Below are positions 15,777 through 25,328 of a stretch of DNA of 35,861 nt, piece after piece. The translations under genes were made by a program, and so were the position numbers. This stretch comes from Betaproteobacteria bacterium. Lineage in GTDB: Bacteria; Pseudomonadota; Gammaproteobacteria; Burkholderiales; Burkholderiaceae_C. The notes beneath the pieces are model-generated. The model was not told the DNA's origin. It made no database searches and worked only from the letters and a program-made list of their open reading frames with translations. Every line of letters starts with the position of its first letter. Positions within the stretch are counted from its first letter, which is position 1. The stretch is from the NCBI GenBank assembly GCA_009925925.1, contig RFQA01000008.1:1-35861 (forward strand). Direction: 5' to 3'.

Positions 15777-17357
15777 TTGTCCGTAAACACTATTTCCGCC
15801 GAATCAGACTCTGGAATCAGTGCGTTTGGTAATTTCGTTTTGCAAAGGCATGAGCGTCGCTTGCTGTGCGATGGCCATACAGTCATGGTGGGGGCCCGAG
15901 CCTTTGACGTGCTGTGTGTGTTAGTCGATCACGCGGGCGAGCTGGTTACCAAGAAAAAGCTCTTTGACTTGGTGTGGCCCGGTCTGGTGGTCGAAGAAAA
16001 CAACCTGCAGGTGCACGTGTCCAGTTTGCGCCGCATCCTGGGGGCCGATGCCATCGCCACGGTCCCGGGGCGTGGCTATCGCTTTACCTTACGCCTCGCT
16101 GCTGTTCCGTCCGCTGTGGAGACTGCCCAAGCCTCCAAGGGCAAAGGGCGCGCATCTGATCAGCAGGCCTACCGGCGCACCATTGCGGTGTTGCCTTTTG
16201 TGAATCTGAATGCAGACCCGGAGCAGGAGTACTTCTCGGACGGTCTGGCGGAAGACATCATCAGTCACCTGACCAAATCTCCGTGGTTGTTGGTTGTGTC
16301 CCGAAACTCGTCATTTGCCTACCGCAATACCAAAGAGGGCAACCAGGCGGTCGGCTCGGCGCTTCGGGCCCGCTATCTGGTGCTGGGGAGCGTGCGGCGT
16401 GCCGGAAGCATGCTGCGCATGACGGCGGAGCTGGTCGACACGTCCACAGGCGAGACCCTATGGGCTGACCGCTTTGACCGAGCCTTGAGTGACATGTTTG
16501 CGGTGCAGGCAGAGATTTCCGGTCAGATCGTGAGCGCGATAGAGCCGGTTTACCTGCACAGTGAGGAGCGGGTTGCCAGTGAAGTGCCGAATCAGAATAT
16601 GGAGCACTGGGATCTGCTCATGCGGGCGCGTTGGCATTTCTGGCGCACCACGCCCGAGCATGTGACGCAAGCGCAGTCACTCTTGACTCGCGCCTTGGAG
16701 ATCAAACCCGGCGACTCGGCCAGTTTGTCCCTAATGTCTTTCACCCACATGGCCAAACTGTGGGGCGCATGGGCGGAAGACCCTCGGGCCGCTGTCGCCG
16801 AAGCCAACCGGCTGGCCCTGGTGGCCGTACGCAACGATGAGCGCGATGCCTTTGCCCATTTCACCTTGGGCACGGCTTTGTCCTGTGCCGGGCAGATGCA
16901 AGCGGCCATTGCCGAGCTGGAGTGCGCCCTCGGTCTCTACCCTCAGGCGGCGGCGGCGGCCGGAGAGCTGGGGCGCCTGCTGGTGTTTTCGGGCCGTACG
17001 GAAGAGGCGGAAGAGTTCATCCTGCAGGCGGTGGACGCCAGTCCGCATGACCCGCACCTGAGTCTTTGGATCCGTAGCCGTGCGATCGGTTGTTTCATTG
17101 ACGGTCGCCACGCGGATGCGGTTCGCTATGCCCGCGAAGCCACTGCCAAGCGGGCAGACTGGTATTTCAATCACCTGTTGCTCGCGGCGTGCCTGTCGGC
17201 GGCCGGTGATATGGAGGCGGCACAAGCCAGCTTGCAACAAGCCATGAGCGGTCGGGGCTACAACATGCAGGCCATCATGTTCGGCCATCCCTTCGTCCAT
17301 GAGCAGCATCGCAACAAGTTTTTGGACGCTCTCAAAGCGGCTGGCTGGCAGGCATAA
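15777..17357 (+). CDS. Winged-helix regulator with TolB-like and TPR regions (CadC/adenylate-cyclase-type architecture)
   Basis: A 526-residue protein from a TTG start; the frame has no other usual start codon between an upstream stop (15756) and the DNA-binding domain. Residues ~17-107 form an OmpR/PhoB-type winged helix (RAFDVLCVLVDHAGELVTK, WPGLVVEENNLQVHVSSLRR, VPGRGYRF). Residues ~133-240 match the TolB-like/FlgO-type domain often found after such winged helices (IAVLPFVNL, FSDGLAEDIISHL, YLVLGSVRRAG, GETLWADRFDR). The remainder is helical TPR repeats. There is no membrane helix, unlike CadC, so it is soluble. The flavoprotein gene 53 bases downstream on the same strand is its likely partner or target. 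The signal sensed is unknown. Confidence 0.85.
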   Translation: MSVNTISAESDSGISAFGNFVLQRHERRLLCDGHTVMVGARAFDVLCVLVDHAGELVTKKKLFDLVWPGLVVEENNLQVHVSSLRRILGADAIATVPGRGYRFTLRLAAVPSAVETAQASKGKGRASDQQAYRRTIAVLPFVNLNADPEQEYFSDGLAEDIISHLTKSPWLLVVSRNSSFAYRNTKEGNQAVGSALRARYLVLGSVRRAGSMLRMTAELVDTSTGETLWADRFDRALSDMFAVQAEISGQIVSAIEPVYLHSEERVASEVPNQNMEHWDLLMRARWHFWRTTPEHVTQAQSLLTRALEIKPGDSASLSLMSFTHMAKLWGAWAEDPRAAVAEANRLALVAVRNDERDAFAHFTLGTALSCAGQMQAAIAELECALGLYPQAAAAAGELGRLLVFSGRTEEAEEFILQAVDASPHDPHLSLWIRSRAIGCFIDGRHADAVRYAREATAKRADWYFNHLLLAACLSAAGDMEAAQASLQQAMSGRGYNMQAIMFGHPFVHEQHRNKFLDALKAAGWQA

Positions 17358-17410
17358 ACTTTGCGGTCGCTGGCCGCGCGGTGCGGCTGCATTTACCTTG
17401 AAAGTCTGTC

Positions 17411-19558
17411 ATGTCCGATGTGCTTGAACTCCGGGGCGGTGCTCCAGTCACCCGCAAAAAGGTTGCCATTCTGGGAGGCGGAATTTCCGCCCTCACCACC
17501 GCTTTCGAGTTGAGCAGCCAACCGGATTGGCAGCAGTCCATGGACATCACCATCTACCAGATGGGTTGGCGTCTGGGTGGCAAGTGCGCCACGGCACGTG
17601 GCGAGCACATGCGTATTGAGGAGCATGGCATTCATGGCTTTCTTGGCAGCTATTACAACGCATTGCCGATCATGCGTCAGTGCTACGAGGCCCTAGCCCG
17701 CCAGCCTGGTCAGCCATTGGCCACGTTTGAGGAGGCCTTCAAGCCCGAGAGCTTTGTGCTCATGTGGGAATACATCGACGGCAAGATGTCCCGTTGGCCC
17801 TTCACGTCCCCACAAAATGATTTGATTCCAGGGGACTTGAATTCACTCGCCAAGTTGCAAAAGGTAGAGCATTGGGTGGCCGCAACGGCGGATGTGCTGG
17901 ACGCTTTGCTGGACCACCATGCGAGCAGCCATAGCGAACTCAGCCTGGTGGAGTCGGCAGAGTGGGCTTTGGGCCGTGGCTTGGTGAAAGCCGTGGTGAC
18001 CGTGCTGCAGGCTGAGTCCGTGGTGCTGCATGGTGTGGACTCTGTGCTGTGGAAGGCGTTGGACGCCGCTTGGGATTGGGTGCGCAACGCAGCTGAGCGA
18101 TTGGTGGAAGGCAACACCGAATTGCGGCGCCTGCTGATCGTTGCCGAGTTTTTACTGGCCATTCTGCGTGGTTGTATCAAGGACGAAGTCGCCATCAAGG
18201 GGTTTGACCAGCTGGATGACGAGAACTTCAGTGACTGGCTGATCCGCCATGGCGCGTCTGTCATGGTGGCTTCCAGCCCGATGGCGTTGAACACGGTCAA
18301 CCTGTCTTACCAATACCCCAAAGGCGACACGGCACGCACTGCCCTGATGGGCGCCGGCTGCTACCTGCACTGGACCCTGCGCAGCTTTGCCTATGCGGGG
18401 GCATTCGCCTGGTTGTTTGAAGCGGGTACGGGGGAAACTGTGATCGCGCCGATCTATGAGGTGCTGAAAAAGCGTGGCGTGAACTTCGAGTTTTTCCACA
18501 AGGTAGAGAGCCTGCAACTTAATGCGCAGCGCGATGCAGTGGAGTCGGTGCGCTTCGGTGTGCAGGCCCGACTCAAAAATCCTGAGCGGGGCTATCACCC
18601 CCTGATCGACGTCAAGGGGCTGCCGGCCTGGCCCGGTCAACCCAAGTTTGAGCAATTGGAAGAGGGCGAATCCCTGCGCGCGGGCAAGGTCGATCTGGAG
18701 TCTTACTGGAACGGCTGGAAGCCGGTGGCGCAACGCGAGCTACAGGCAGGGCGCGATTTCGACCATTTGGTGTTCGCCATCTCCATCGGTGCCGTACCGT
18801 ACCTCTGCAAAGAGTTAATGGAGGCGAATCCGGCTTGGAAGCACATGGTGGAGAAGGTCACGACCGTCCAGACCCAGACCATGCAACTTTGGATGAACCG
18901 CAGCACCACCGACATGGGTTGGGATATTGAGTTCAAGAACCCGACGGATACCGTGATCGGTGCCACCTACCTGAACCCCTTGGATGGGCAGGTGGACTTC
19001 ACGCACCTGCTGAAGTGGGAGGATTGGCCGGCCGGTTCGGCACCCCAATCCTTGTGGTACTTCAGCGGGGCGATGGCGGAGTACGAGCCTGCGCCGCCTT
19101 TTGAAGACACGGGCTACCCGGCCCGTGCGTACGCGCGTGTGCAGGCCCAGTGTGTGCAGTATTTGCAGGCCAGCATGGGCCCCTTGTTACCCAAGGCCAC
19201 CACCAATGTGATCAGCCCGCCCGGTGACCCTATGGGCCTGGATTTCAGTTTGCTGCGCACCGACCCCTCCCGGCCCGCCGAGGGCGTGCAGCGCTTCAAC
19301 CAGCAGTTCTGGCGCGCCAACATTGACCCGACCGAGAGTTATGTGACCTCGCCACCCGGCAGCACTGCCGCGCGCCTGAAGGCTTGGGGCACCGGTTTCG
19401 CGAACCTGTCGATTGCAGGGGATTGGATTTATACGGGGCTGAACGTTGGCAGTGTCGAGGGTGCGGTCATGGGCGGGCGGCTGGCGTCGTTCGCGGTCAG
19501 CGGCTATCCGGCATTGAAGGATATTGTGGGCTTCCCAGCCTCCCAAGCGCCTGTTTGA
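17411..19558 (+). CDS. Large FAD-dependent oxidoreductase, phytoene-desaturase-like
   Basis: A 715-residue flavoprotein. The N-terminus has the Rossmann dinucleotide motif VAILGGGISALTTAFEL (18-34) and the GWRLGGKCATARGE segment (52-65); the C-terminus has NLSIAGDWIYTGLNVGSVEGAVMGG (~665-690). This is the layout of carotenoid desaturases and hydroxysqualene-oxidase-like amine-oxidase-fold proteins. It is longer than usual (about 500 residues) because of a helical insert at ~120-260 with no family resemblance I can see. No carotenoid or hopanoid synthesis genes are near, so the substrate is open; a hydrophobic isoprenoid-like one is a guess. It follows a winged-helix/TPR regulator by 53 bases. 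Repeat R3 and a terminator follow. Confidence 0.8.
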   Translation: MSDVLELRGGAPVTRKKVAILGGGISALTTAFELSSQPDWQQSMDITIYQMGWRLGGKCATARGEHMRIEEHGIHGFLGSYYNALPIMRQCYEALARQPGQPLATFEEAFKPESFVLMWEYIDGKMSRWPFTSPQNDLIPGDLNSLAKLQKVEHWVAATADVLDALLDHHASSHSELSLVESAEWALGRGLVKAVVTVLQAESVVLHGVDSVLWKALDAAWDWVRNAAERLVEGNTELRRLLIVAEFLLAILRGCIKDEVAIKGFDQLDDENFSDWLIRHGASVMVASSPMALNTVNLSYQYPKGDTARTALMGAGCYLHWTLRSFAYAGAFAWLFEAGTGETVIAPIYEVLKKRGVNFEFFHKVESLQLNAQRDAVESVRFGVQARLKNPERGYHPLIDVKGLPAWPGQPKFEQLEEGESLRAGKVDLESYWNGWKPVAQRELQAGRDFDHLVFAISIGAVPYLCKELMEANPAWKHMVEKVTTVQTQTMQLWMNRSTTDMGWDIEFKNPTDTVIGATYLNPLDGQVDFTHLLKWEDWPAGSAPQSLWYFSGAMAEYEPAPPFEDTGYPARAYARVQAQCVQYLQASMGPLLPKATTNVISPPGDPMGLDFSLLRTDPSRPAEGVQRFNQQFWRANIDPTESYVTSPPGSTAARLKAWGTGFANLSIAGDWIYTGLNVGSVEGAVMGGRLASFAVSGYPALKDIVGFPASQAPV

Positions 19559-19564
19559 CAGAAA

Positions 19565-19620
19565 TTGCTTTGCTCTGATATTGATAGCTGCTCGCGCATA
19601 TTTGACGGGCGCTAGCGCTT
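19565..19620 (+). repeat. Intergenic hairpin repeat, copy R3
   Basis: The best-preserved copy: GATAGCTGCTCGCGC, loop ATATTTGACGG, then GCGCTAGCGCT. The arms pair with one bulged T and one C-T mismatch. It begins a few bases after the flavoprotein stop and is followed by a classical terminator. Confidence 0.7.
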
Positions 19621-19630
19621 GGTTTGATAT

Positions 19631-19660
19631 AAAAAAAGGCCGGTGGATACCGGCCCTTTT
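19631..19660. terminator. Bidirectional intrinsic terminator
   Basis: GGCCGGT (19638-19644) and ACCGGCC (19649-19655) form a seven-base stem over a four-base loop, with seven A's before and five T's after. It lies between the convergent flavoprotein and dppA genes and could stop transcription from both sides. Confidence 0.85.
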
Positions 19661-19680
19661 TCATGGCTGCAACTGCAGTC

Positions 19681-21224
19681 TTACTTCATGTCCACGCCGT
19701 AGAAGGTGTGGCGGCCAAAGGGGCTGAGCTTGAAGTCCACCACTTCTTTGCGCACGGGCTTCAACTGCACTGCGTGGGCAATGGTGAACCAGGGCGCTTG
19801 CTCCTTGAAGATCACTTGGGCTTTTTCGTAGAGCTTGGTGCGCTCGGCAGGGTTGGACACGACCTTGGCCTTCTGAACCAGGTCCTCAAACGGCTGATAG
19901 CAGAACTTGGCCACGTTGGAGCCGTTGCTCTTGGCAGAGCTGCAACCCAACAAGGTGTTCAGGAAGTTGTCCGGATCTCCGTTGTCACCGGTCCAGCCCA
20001 ACATGCCCATCTGGTGCTCACCGGCTTGCATGCGCTTGCGGTACTCACCCCACTCGAAGCTCTTGATTTCAGCGGTCACACCCACCTTGGCCAGGTCGGC
20101 TTGCATCAACTCCGCAATGCGCTTGGCATTGGGGTTGTAGGGGCGCTGCACGGGCATGGCCCACAGGTCGGTGGTAAAGCCGTTGGGGTAGCCGGCGGCT
20201 GCCAACAATTTCTTCGCTTGCTCAGGGTTGTACAGGTCGTCCTTCAGGGCCTTGTTGTAAGACCACTGGCCTGGAGGAATCGGGTTCACGGCGGCAACAC
20301 CAGTGCTCAGATACACAGCGGACACGATGGCTTTCTTGTCGATGGCCATGTTCAGCGCCTTGCGCACACGGACGTCGTCAAAAGGCTTCTTGGTGGTGTT
20401 ATAGGCCAGGTATCCGATGTTCAGGCCGGGCTGTTCCATCACGGTGACGTTGGGGTCCTTGCGGATCGCGTCCAAGTCAGCAGGGTTGGGGTAGGGCATG
20501 ACATGGCACTCACCCTTTTGCAGCTTGGCCCAGCGCACGGAGGCGTCCGGGGTGATGGAGAAGATCAGGTCATCGATCTTGGCTTTGCCGGCCCAGTACT
20601 GGGGGTTGGCCTTGAAGCGGATGATGGAATCCTTTTGGTACTGCACCACCTGGTAAGGACCTGTGCCCAGCGGATCCTGGTCGATCTTTTCGGGGCTACC
20701 TGCTTTCAACATGGCAATCGCGTATTCCTTGGACTGGATACCGGCGAACTGCATGGCCAGGTTGGCGAGGAAAGGTGCTTCAGGCTGGTTCAGCGTGAGG
20801 TGACACGGAAGTACGGGTCGTTTTCTTTCCACTGGCGCTCGAACATGAACAACACGTCATCCGCGTTGAAATCGCGGCTTGGCTTGAAGTTTTTGTTGGA
20901 CTGGAACTTCACGCCCTTGCGCAGCTTGAAGGTGTATTCCAGGCCGTCTTTGGAAATGGTCCAGCTCTCCGCCAGAGAGGGCTCCACCTTGGTGCCGCCA
21001 CGCTCGAAGTGCACCAGGTTGTCGTAAATCTGTTCGGTCACGTCGAAGGACGTGCCGGTGGTGTTCACACCGGGGTAGAAGTTCTCAGGGCTGCCTTCCG
21101 AGCAGTACACCAGGGTCTTGGCGGCTACCGGCGAAAGTGCCAGAGCAGCGGGCAGGGCCAGAGCACACAACAATGCACTTTTGGTGCGTCGTGCAGCCGT
21201 GGCTTTCTTCAGGGTCAGGGTCAT
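19681..21224 (-). pseudogene. dppA: Dipeptide ABC transporter substrate-binding protein, broken by an out-of-frame internal deletion
   Basis: The 5' part (21224-20790; good AGAGGAG site) gives a signal peptide and the DppA N-terminus through FNADDVLFMFERQWKENDPYF and then hits a stop. The 3' part (from ~20820 to 19681, another frame) resumes at LTLNQPEAPFLANLAM and runs intact to the end (FSITPDASVRWAKLQKGEC, WTGDNGDPDNFLNT, APWFTIAHAVQLKPVRKEVV). Compared with E. coli DppA, about 28-30 residues between NDPYF and the LTLNQPEAP stretch are missing, and the join is out of frame. A single base insertion or loss would not explain this. The product as read is a 144-residue stub. It is the last gene of the dppBCDF set. 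A real mutation or an assembly error are both possible. Confidence 0.85.
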
Positions 21225-21254
21225 TGGAGATACTCCTCTGGGGGTTGATGCTGC

Positions 21255-22256
21255 CTATGCAGCGGGTTGACTAAATGCAGAAGCTTCATGACAAGCAACT
21301 TGCCTGCCAGCCAAGGGCTGCAGGACAGGTCGCTCGGCGTGACAACGCTCGGTAGCGTGCGGGCAGCGTGTTGAAAACACACAGCCCTTGGGCGGATTCA
21401 GAGGGGAGGGCAGTTCGCCCTTGAGCACGATGCGCTGGCTCTTGCCACCGGGTGCATGCATGCCCGGTGTGGAGGCCATCAGCGCGCGCGTGTAGGGGTG
21501 CAGGGGCTGCTCGAAAATGGTGGTCTTGTCGCCTTGCTCCACCACTTGCCCGAGATACATCACCATCACGTCGTGGGCGATATGGCGGACCACACCCAGG
21601 TCGTGCGAGATGAAGAGATAGGCCAGGCCCAGCTCCTCCTGCAGGTCTGCCAGCAGGTTCAGCACCTGGGCCTGAATGGACACATCCAGGGCAGACACGG
21701 GTTCATCTGCCACCACCAGGGCCGGGTCCAGCATCAAGGCGCGGGCAATCGCTATACGCTGACGCTGCCCGCCGGAAAACATGTGCGGATAGCGATCGTA
21801 GTGCTCAGGGCGCAGCCCCACTTTGGCCAGCATGGCGCGGGCTTTTTCCTGCCGCTGAGCAGCATTCAGGTCCGTGTTGATTTCCAGTGGGGCTTCCAGT
21901 ATCTGGCCGATACGCTTGCGCGGGTTCAATGATCCATAGGGGTTTTGAAACACCAGCTGCACTTTTTTGCGCAAGGCCGCTTTGCCGCTGCTATCTGCGC
22001 TGGTAGCGTCCACGCCTGCGAGTTGCAGGGTCCCTTCGGTGGGCGATTCGATGAGGGAGACCATGCGGGCGAGGGTGGACTTGCCACACCCGGACTCTCC
22101 CACCACCGCCAGTGTCCGTCCGGGCATGACCTGGAAGGACACGCCCGCCACCGCTTGCAGATGATCAGGCGCGCGCATGAAGCCGCGGCGGATGGTGTAG
22201 ACCTGTCGCAGACCACGGGCTTCGACAACGGGTGTCAAGGTGTTTGGGGTGCTCAT
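21255..22256 (-). CDS. dppF: Dipeptide ABC transporter ATP-binding protein DppF
   Basis: A 333-residue ATPase of the Opp/Dpp type. Walker [10 protein letters not shown] is at 53-61, [18 protein letters not shown] holds the Q-loop, the signature SGGQRQ is at 161-166, Walker B VVADEP at 181-186 and the switch His lies in [13 protein letters not shown]. The C-terminal oligopeptide/dipeptide extension has the Cys-rich segment [15 protein letters not shown], which in related proteins binds an Fe-S cluster. The ATG at 22256 overlaps the dppD stop (ATGA). With DppD it should power uptake through DppBC. The dppA remnant follows 30 bases later. Confidence 0.93.
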   Translation of the reverse strand: MSTPNTLTPVVEARGLRQVYTIRRGFMRAPDHLQAVAGVSFQVMPGRTLAVVGESGCGKSTLARMVSLIESPTEGTLQLAGVDATSADSSGKAALRKKVQLVFQNPYGSLNPRKRIGQILEAPLEINTDLNAAQRQEKARAMLAKVGLRPEHYDRYPHMFSGGQRQRIAIARALMLDPALVVADEPVSALDVSIQAQVLNLLADLQEELGLAYLFISHDLGVVRHIAHDVMVMYLGQVVEQGDKTTIFEQPLHPYTRALMASTPGMHAPGGKSQRIVLKGELPSPLNPPKGCVFSTRCPHATERCHAERPVLQPLAGRQVACHEASAFSQPAA

Positions 22257-23230
22257 GCGGCCACCTCCTGTGCGCCTAACGCAAAGTGGCAGCGCACGCT
22301 GCCGCCGCTCCACGGGGTGAGTGCAGGGCGCTGGTCGCACGCACCCTGGCGCGCATGGCTGCAGCGCGGCGCGAACAGGCATCCGTCTGGGCGGTCGTAC
22401 AGACCCGGCACCATGCCGGGAATCGTGTTCAAGCGGCTCTGGTGCATGCTGCGTTCGGGCATGGCAGAGAGCAATGCCTCGGTATAGGGGTGGGCGGGCG
22501 CGTCAAACAGGGCGTCTGCCTGCCGTTGCTCCATGACCTGACCCGCGTACATCACAGCCACGCGTTGGGCCATGTCGGACACCACCCCCATGTTGTGGGT
22601 GATCAGCACCAAGGCCATGCCACGGTCTTTTTGCAGGCTCTTGAGCAGGTCCAGAATCTGCGCCTGAATGGTTACATCCAATGCCGTGGTGGGTTCATCG
22701 GCAATCAACAGTTTGGGGTTGCAGGCAATCGCCATGGCAATCATCACGCGTTGGCTCATGCCACCGGAGAGCTGGTGCGGGTACACCTTGAGACGGCTCT
22801 CCGGGGCCGGAATGCCGACTTGCTCCAGCAGCTCGATGGAGCGCTTGTGCGCAGCTTTTTTGTCCAGGCCCAGATGCAGCTTCAGGGTTTCAGCCAACTG
22901 GAAGCCCACGGTGAAGCAGGGGTTCAGGCTGGTGGTGGGGTCCTGAAAAATCATGGACATGTCTTTGCCCGTGAAGCGCCGGCGTTCGCGGTCGCTTAAG
23001 GCCAGCAGGTCATGCCCATCGAAGCGCAGCTTTTTGGCTTGCACGCGGCCGGGAAAGGCCACCAAGCCCATGAGCGCCATCATGGTGACGCTTTTTCCGG
23101 AGCCGGATTCGCCGACCACACCCAGCACTTCACCAGCCTCGAGTGAGAGGCTTACGTCCTGCACCGCATGCATCACGCCGTTGTGCGACGGGAACTCTAC
23201 CGAGAGGTTTTCAATTTCTAGCAATGCCAT
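22253..23230 (-). CDS. dppD: Dipeptide ABC transporter ATP-binding protein DppD
   Basis: A 325-residue ATPase: Walker [10 protein letters not shown] in the first 50 residues, [11 protein letters not shown], signature LSGGMSQR, Walker [13 protein letters not shown] and [12 protein letters not shown]. The C-terminal part has the [20 protein letters not shown] Cys-rich segment of Opp/Dpp ATPases. It is the usual partner of DppF. It starts 18 bases after dppC and overlaps dppF by four bases, consistent with one operon. Nothing is out of the ordinary in its length or motifs. Confidence 0.93.
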   Translation of the reverse strand: MALLEIENLSVEFPSHNGVMHAVQDVSLSLEAGEVLGVVGESGSGKSVTMMALMGLVAFPGRVQAKKLRFDGHDLLALSDRERRRFTGKDMSMIFQDPTTSLNPCFTVGFQLAETLKLHLGLDKKAAHKRSIELLEQVGIPAPESRLKVYPHQLSGGMSQRVMIAMAIACNPKLLIADEPTTALDVTIQAQILDLLKSLQKDRGMALVLITHNMGVVSDMAQRVAVMYAGQVMEQRQADALFDAPAHPYTEALLSAMPERSMHQSRLNTIPGMVPGLYDRPDGCLFAPRCSHARQGACDQRPALTPWSGGSVRCHFALGAQEVAA

Positions 23231-23248
23231 TTTGGTTTTCTCTTTGGC

Positions 23249-24148
23249 TTAGCGTTTGAGCTTGGGGTCCAGCGCGTCGCGCAGGCCATCGCCCAACAGG
23301 TTGAACGCCAATACCGTGATCAGAATCGCCAGGCCGGGAAATGTCACCACCCACCAGGCGCGCAGCACGAATTCACGCGCATCGGCCAGCATGGTTCCCC
23401 ACTCGGGTGAGGGTGGTTGCGCCCCTAGGCCCAGAAAGCCGAGTGCGGCGGCATCCAGAATGGCAGTGGAGATGCCCAAAGACGCTTGCACGATCAGCGG
23501 CGCGGTGCAGTTGGGTAGCACCTCGCTGAACATCAGGCGGATATGGCCGGCACCTGTCATCCGGGCAGCAGTCACATAGTCGCGCGAGGTCTCGGCAATC
23601 ACCGCTGCACGGGTAATGCGCACATAGTGTGGAAGCACCACAATCGCTACCGCCAACATGGCGTTCACCAGGCCCGGGCCGAGGATGGCCACAATCACGA
23701 TAGCCAGCAGAAGGCTGGGCAGCGTGAGGATGATGTCCATCATCCGCATGATGGCGATTTCCAGAATGCCTTTGAAATACCCTGCGACCAGTCCCAACAC
23801 GGTGCCGACTACGACCGACAAGGTCACCACGGCAATGCCGATGACCAGCGAGAGACGTGCGCCGTGCATGAGGCGCGACAGAATGTCGCGGCCGATGGCA
23901 TCGGTGCCCAGTAAGTAAGCGCGTGAGCCGCCTTCCTGCCAGGCGGGGGGCTTCAAAAATGCCGCGTTGTTGGTGAGGTCGGGCGGGTAAGGTGCAATCC
24001 AGGGGGCTAACAAGGCCATGAGCAGGACCAAGACCACAATGGCCAAGCCGGCCAGAGCGCCCTTGTTGCCTTTGAAATAGCGCCAGAATTCCTGAATGGG
24101 GTGAGTCGGTTGTGACGCCACCGCAGCGTTCATCGTTGAAGTGCTCAT
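23249..24148 (-). CDS. dppC: Dipeptide ABC transporter permease DppC
   Basis: A 299-residue inner-membrane permease. The N-terminal cytosolic stretch and first membrane helix (GLAIVVLVLLMALLAPWIA) are followed by a periplasmic loop with LLGTDAIGRDILSRLMHGAR, which is characteristic of DppC/OppC. About six membrane helices are visible. The EAA-type ATPase-contact loop is TSRDYVTAARMTGAG. The ATG at 24148 overlaps the dppB stop as TAATG, so the two permeases are coupled. It forms the channel with DppB. Confidence 0.93.
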   Translation of the reverse strand: MSTSTMNAAVASQPTHPIQEFWRYFKGNKGALAGLAIVVLVLLMALLAPWIAPYPPDLTNNAAFLKPPAWQEGGSRAYLLGTDAIGRDILSRLMHGARLSLVIGIAVVTLSVVVGTVLGLVAGYFKGILEIAIMRMMDIILTLPSLLLAIVIVAILGPGLVNAMLAVAIVVLPHYVRITRAAVIAETSRDYVTAARMTGAGHIRLMFSEVLPNCTAPLIVQASLGISTAILDAAALGFLGLGAQPPSPEWGTMLADAREFVLRAWWVVTFPGLAILITVLAFNLLGDGLRDALDPKLKR

Positions 24149-25158
24149 TATTTCTGGTGGCGGATACGTGGGTTGATGATGCCGTAGGTGATGTCCACCA
24201 ACAGATTGACCGTCATGACCATCAGGCCCAGCAGCAGCATGCCGCCTTGCAGGACCGGGTAGTCACGCCGGCTGATGGCCTCGATCAGCCACTTGCCCAC
24301 ACCCGGCCATGAGAAAATGGTTTCGGTCAGGATGGCCCCGGTGAACAACACGCCCACCTGAAGTCCGATCACCGTAATCACGGGAATCATGGCATTGCGC
24401 AGCGCATGGACGGCGACCACCCGCAGCCCGGTCAGGCCTTTGGCTCGTGCGGTGCGGATGTAGTCCTCTCCCATCACCTCCAGCATGGCCGAGCGTGTCA
24501 TGCGCGCGATCACAGCCAGCGGGTTGGTGCCCAGCACGATGGTGGGCAAAATCAGGTGAGACGCTGCGGACCAAAAGGCGGCAGTTTCGCCGGCCAGCAA
24601 GGTATCAATAAGCAAAAAGCCGGTGACCGGTTCTATGAAGTACTGCACCGCGATGCGCCCGGACACCGGCGTCAAATCCAGCTGCACGGAAAACAGAAGA
24701 ATCAGTAGTAAGCCCCACCAGAAAATCGGCATGGAGTAGCCCGTGAGCGATACGCCCATCACGCCATGATCCAGGAACGAATTGCGCTTGACCGCCGCAA
24801 TGATGCCGGCGGGTATGCCGATCAACAAGGCAAAAATGATGGCGCACACGGCCAGCTCGATGGTGGCAGGAAAGAGGGTGGCGAATTCACGCAGGACGGG
24901 TTCCTGGGTGATGATGGATTTTCCTAGATCGCCTTTGAGTACTTTGGCAATGTAGATGCCGTACTGCACCATGACAGGCTGGTCCAGCCCGTACTCCTTG
25001 AGGAGTACTGCGTGGCGTGCCGCGTCAATGCCGCGTTCGCCGGCCAGGGTTTCAATGGGGTCGCCGGGGACCAACCGGATCAGGAAGAATGCGAGCAGTG
25101 TCATGCCGAAGAATGTCGGAATGATTAGGCTCAGTCGTGTGAAGATGAATCGCAGCAT
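24148..25158 (-). CDS. dppB: Dipeptide ABC transporter permease DppB
   Basis: A 336-residue permease from the ATG at 25158 (MLRFIFTRLSLIIPTFFG); an ATG at 25254 is in frame but adds 32 residues that do not look like the family, and the E. coli protein (339 residues) supports the shorter form. Typical segments are LIRLVPGDPIE near the N-terminus, the GYSMPIFWWGLLLILLFS helix, the EAA-type loop EDYIRTARAKGL and FSWPGVGKWLIEAI. About six membrane helices are visible. It is the first gene of the minus-strand dppBCDF-A run. The order is unusual because dppA normally comes first. Confidence 0.93.
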   Translation of the reverse strand: MLRFIFTRLSLIIPTFFGMTLLAFFLIRLVPGDPIETLAGERGIDAARHAVLLKEYGLDQPVMVQYGIYIAKVLKGDLGKSIITQEPVLREFATLFPATIELAVCAIIFALLIGIPAGIIAAVKRNSFLDHGVMGVSLTGYSMPIFWWGLLLILLFSVQLDLTPVSGRIAVQYFIEPVTGFLLIDTLLAGETAAFWSAASHLILPTIVLGTNPLAVIARMTRSAMLEVMGEDYIRTARAKGLTGLRVVAVHALRNAMIPVITVIGLQVGVLFTGAILTETIFSWPGVGKWLIEAISRRDYPVLQGGMLLLGLMVMTVNLLVDITYGIINPRIRHQK

Positions 25159-25276
25159 GAGGGGGTGGATTCTAGGCACGCAGTAGAGCGCAGATTCGTT
25201 ATCTGCACCAATAACGACTAGCGACTTTCCCTTATGAGGATTGGCACCAGTCACCCATGTGACAAATGGATAGAAA

Positions 25277-25309
25277 CAAAAAAAGGCCGGGTCACTCCGG
25301 CCTCTTTTT
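25277..25309 (-). terminator. Intrinsic terminator after the SWIB-domain gene
   Basis: AGGCCGG (25284-25290) and CCGGCCT (25297-25303) form a seven-base stem; read on the minus strand it is followed by a run of seven T's. It lies 20 bases past the SWIB gene stop and ahead of dppB. T's also follow on the plus strand, so it may work both ways. The rest of the 170-base gap before dppB shows no clear promoter to me. Confidence 0.85.
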
Positions 25310-25328
25310 GGATGTGCGCTTGCGCGAC

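Noticed and set aside
19663-21027. 454-codon plus-strand open frame opposite dppA
   Set aside because: It is antisense to the dppA remnant, has a His/Gly/Val-rich composition typical of shadows of high-GC genes, has no ribosome-binding site, and spans the dppA lesion only because the other strand is open there.
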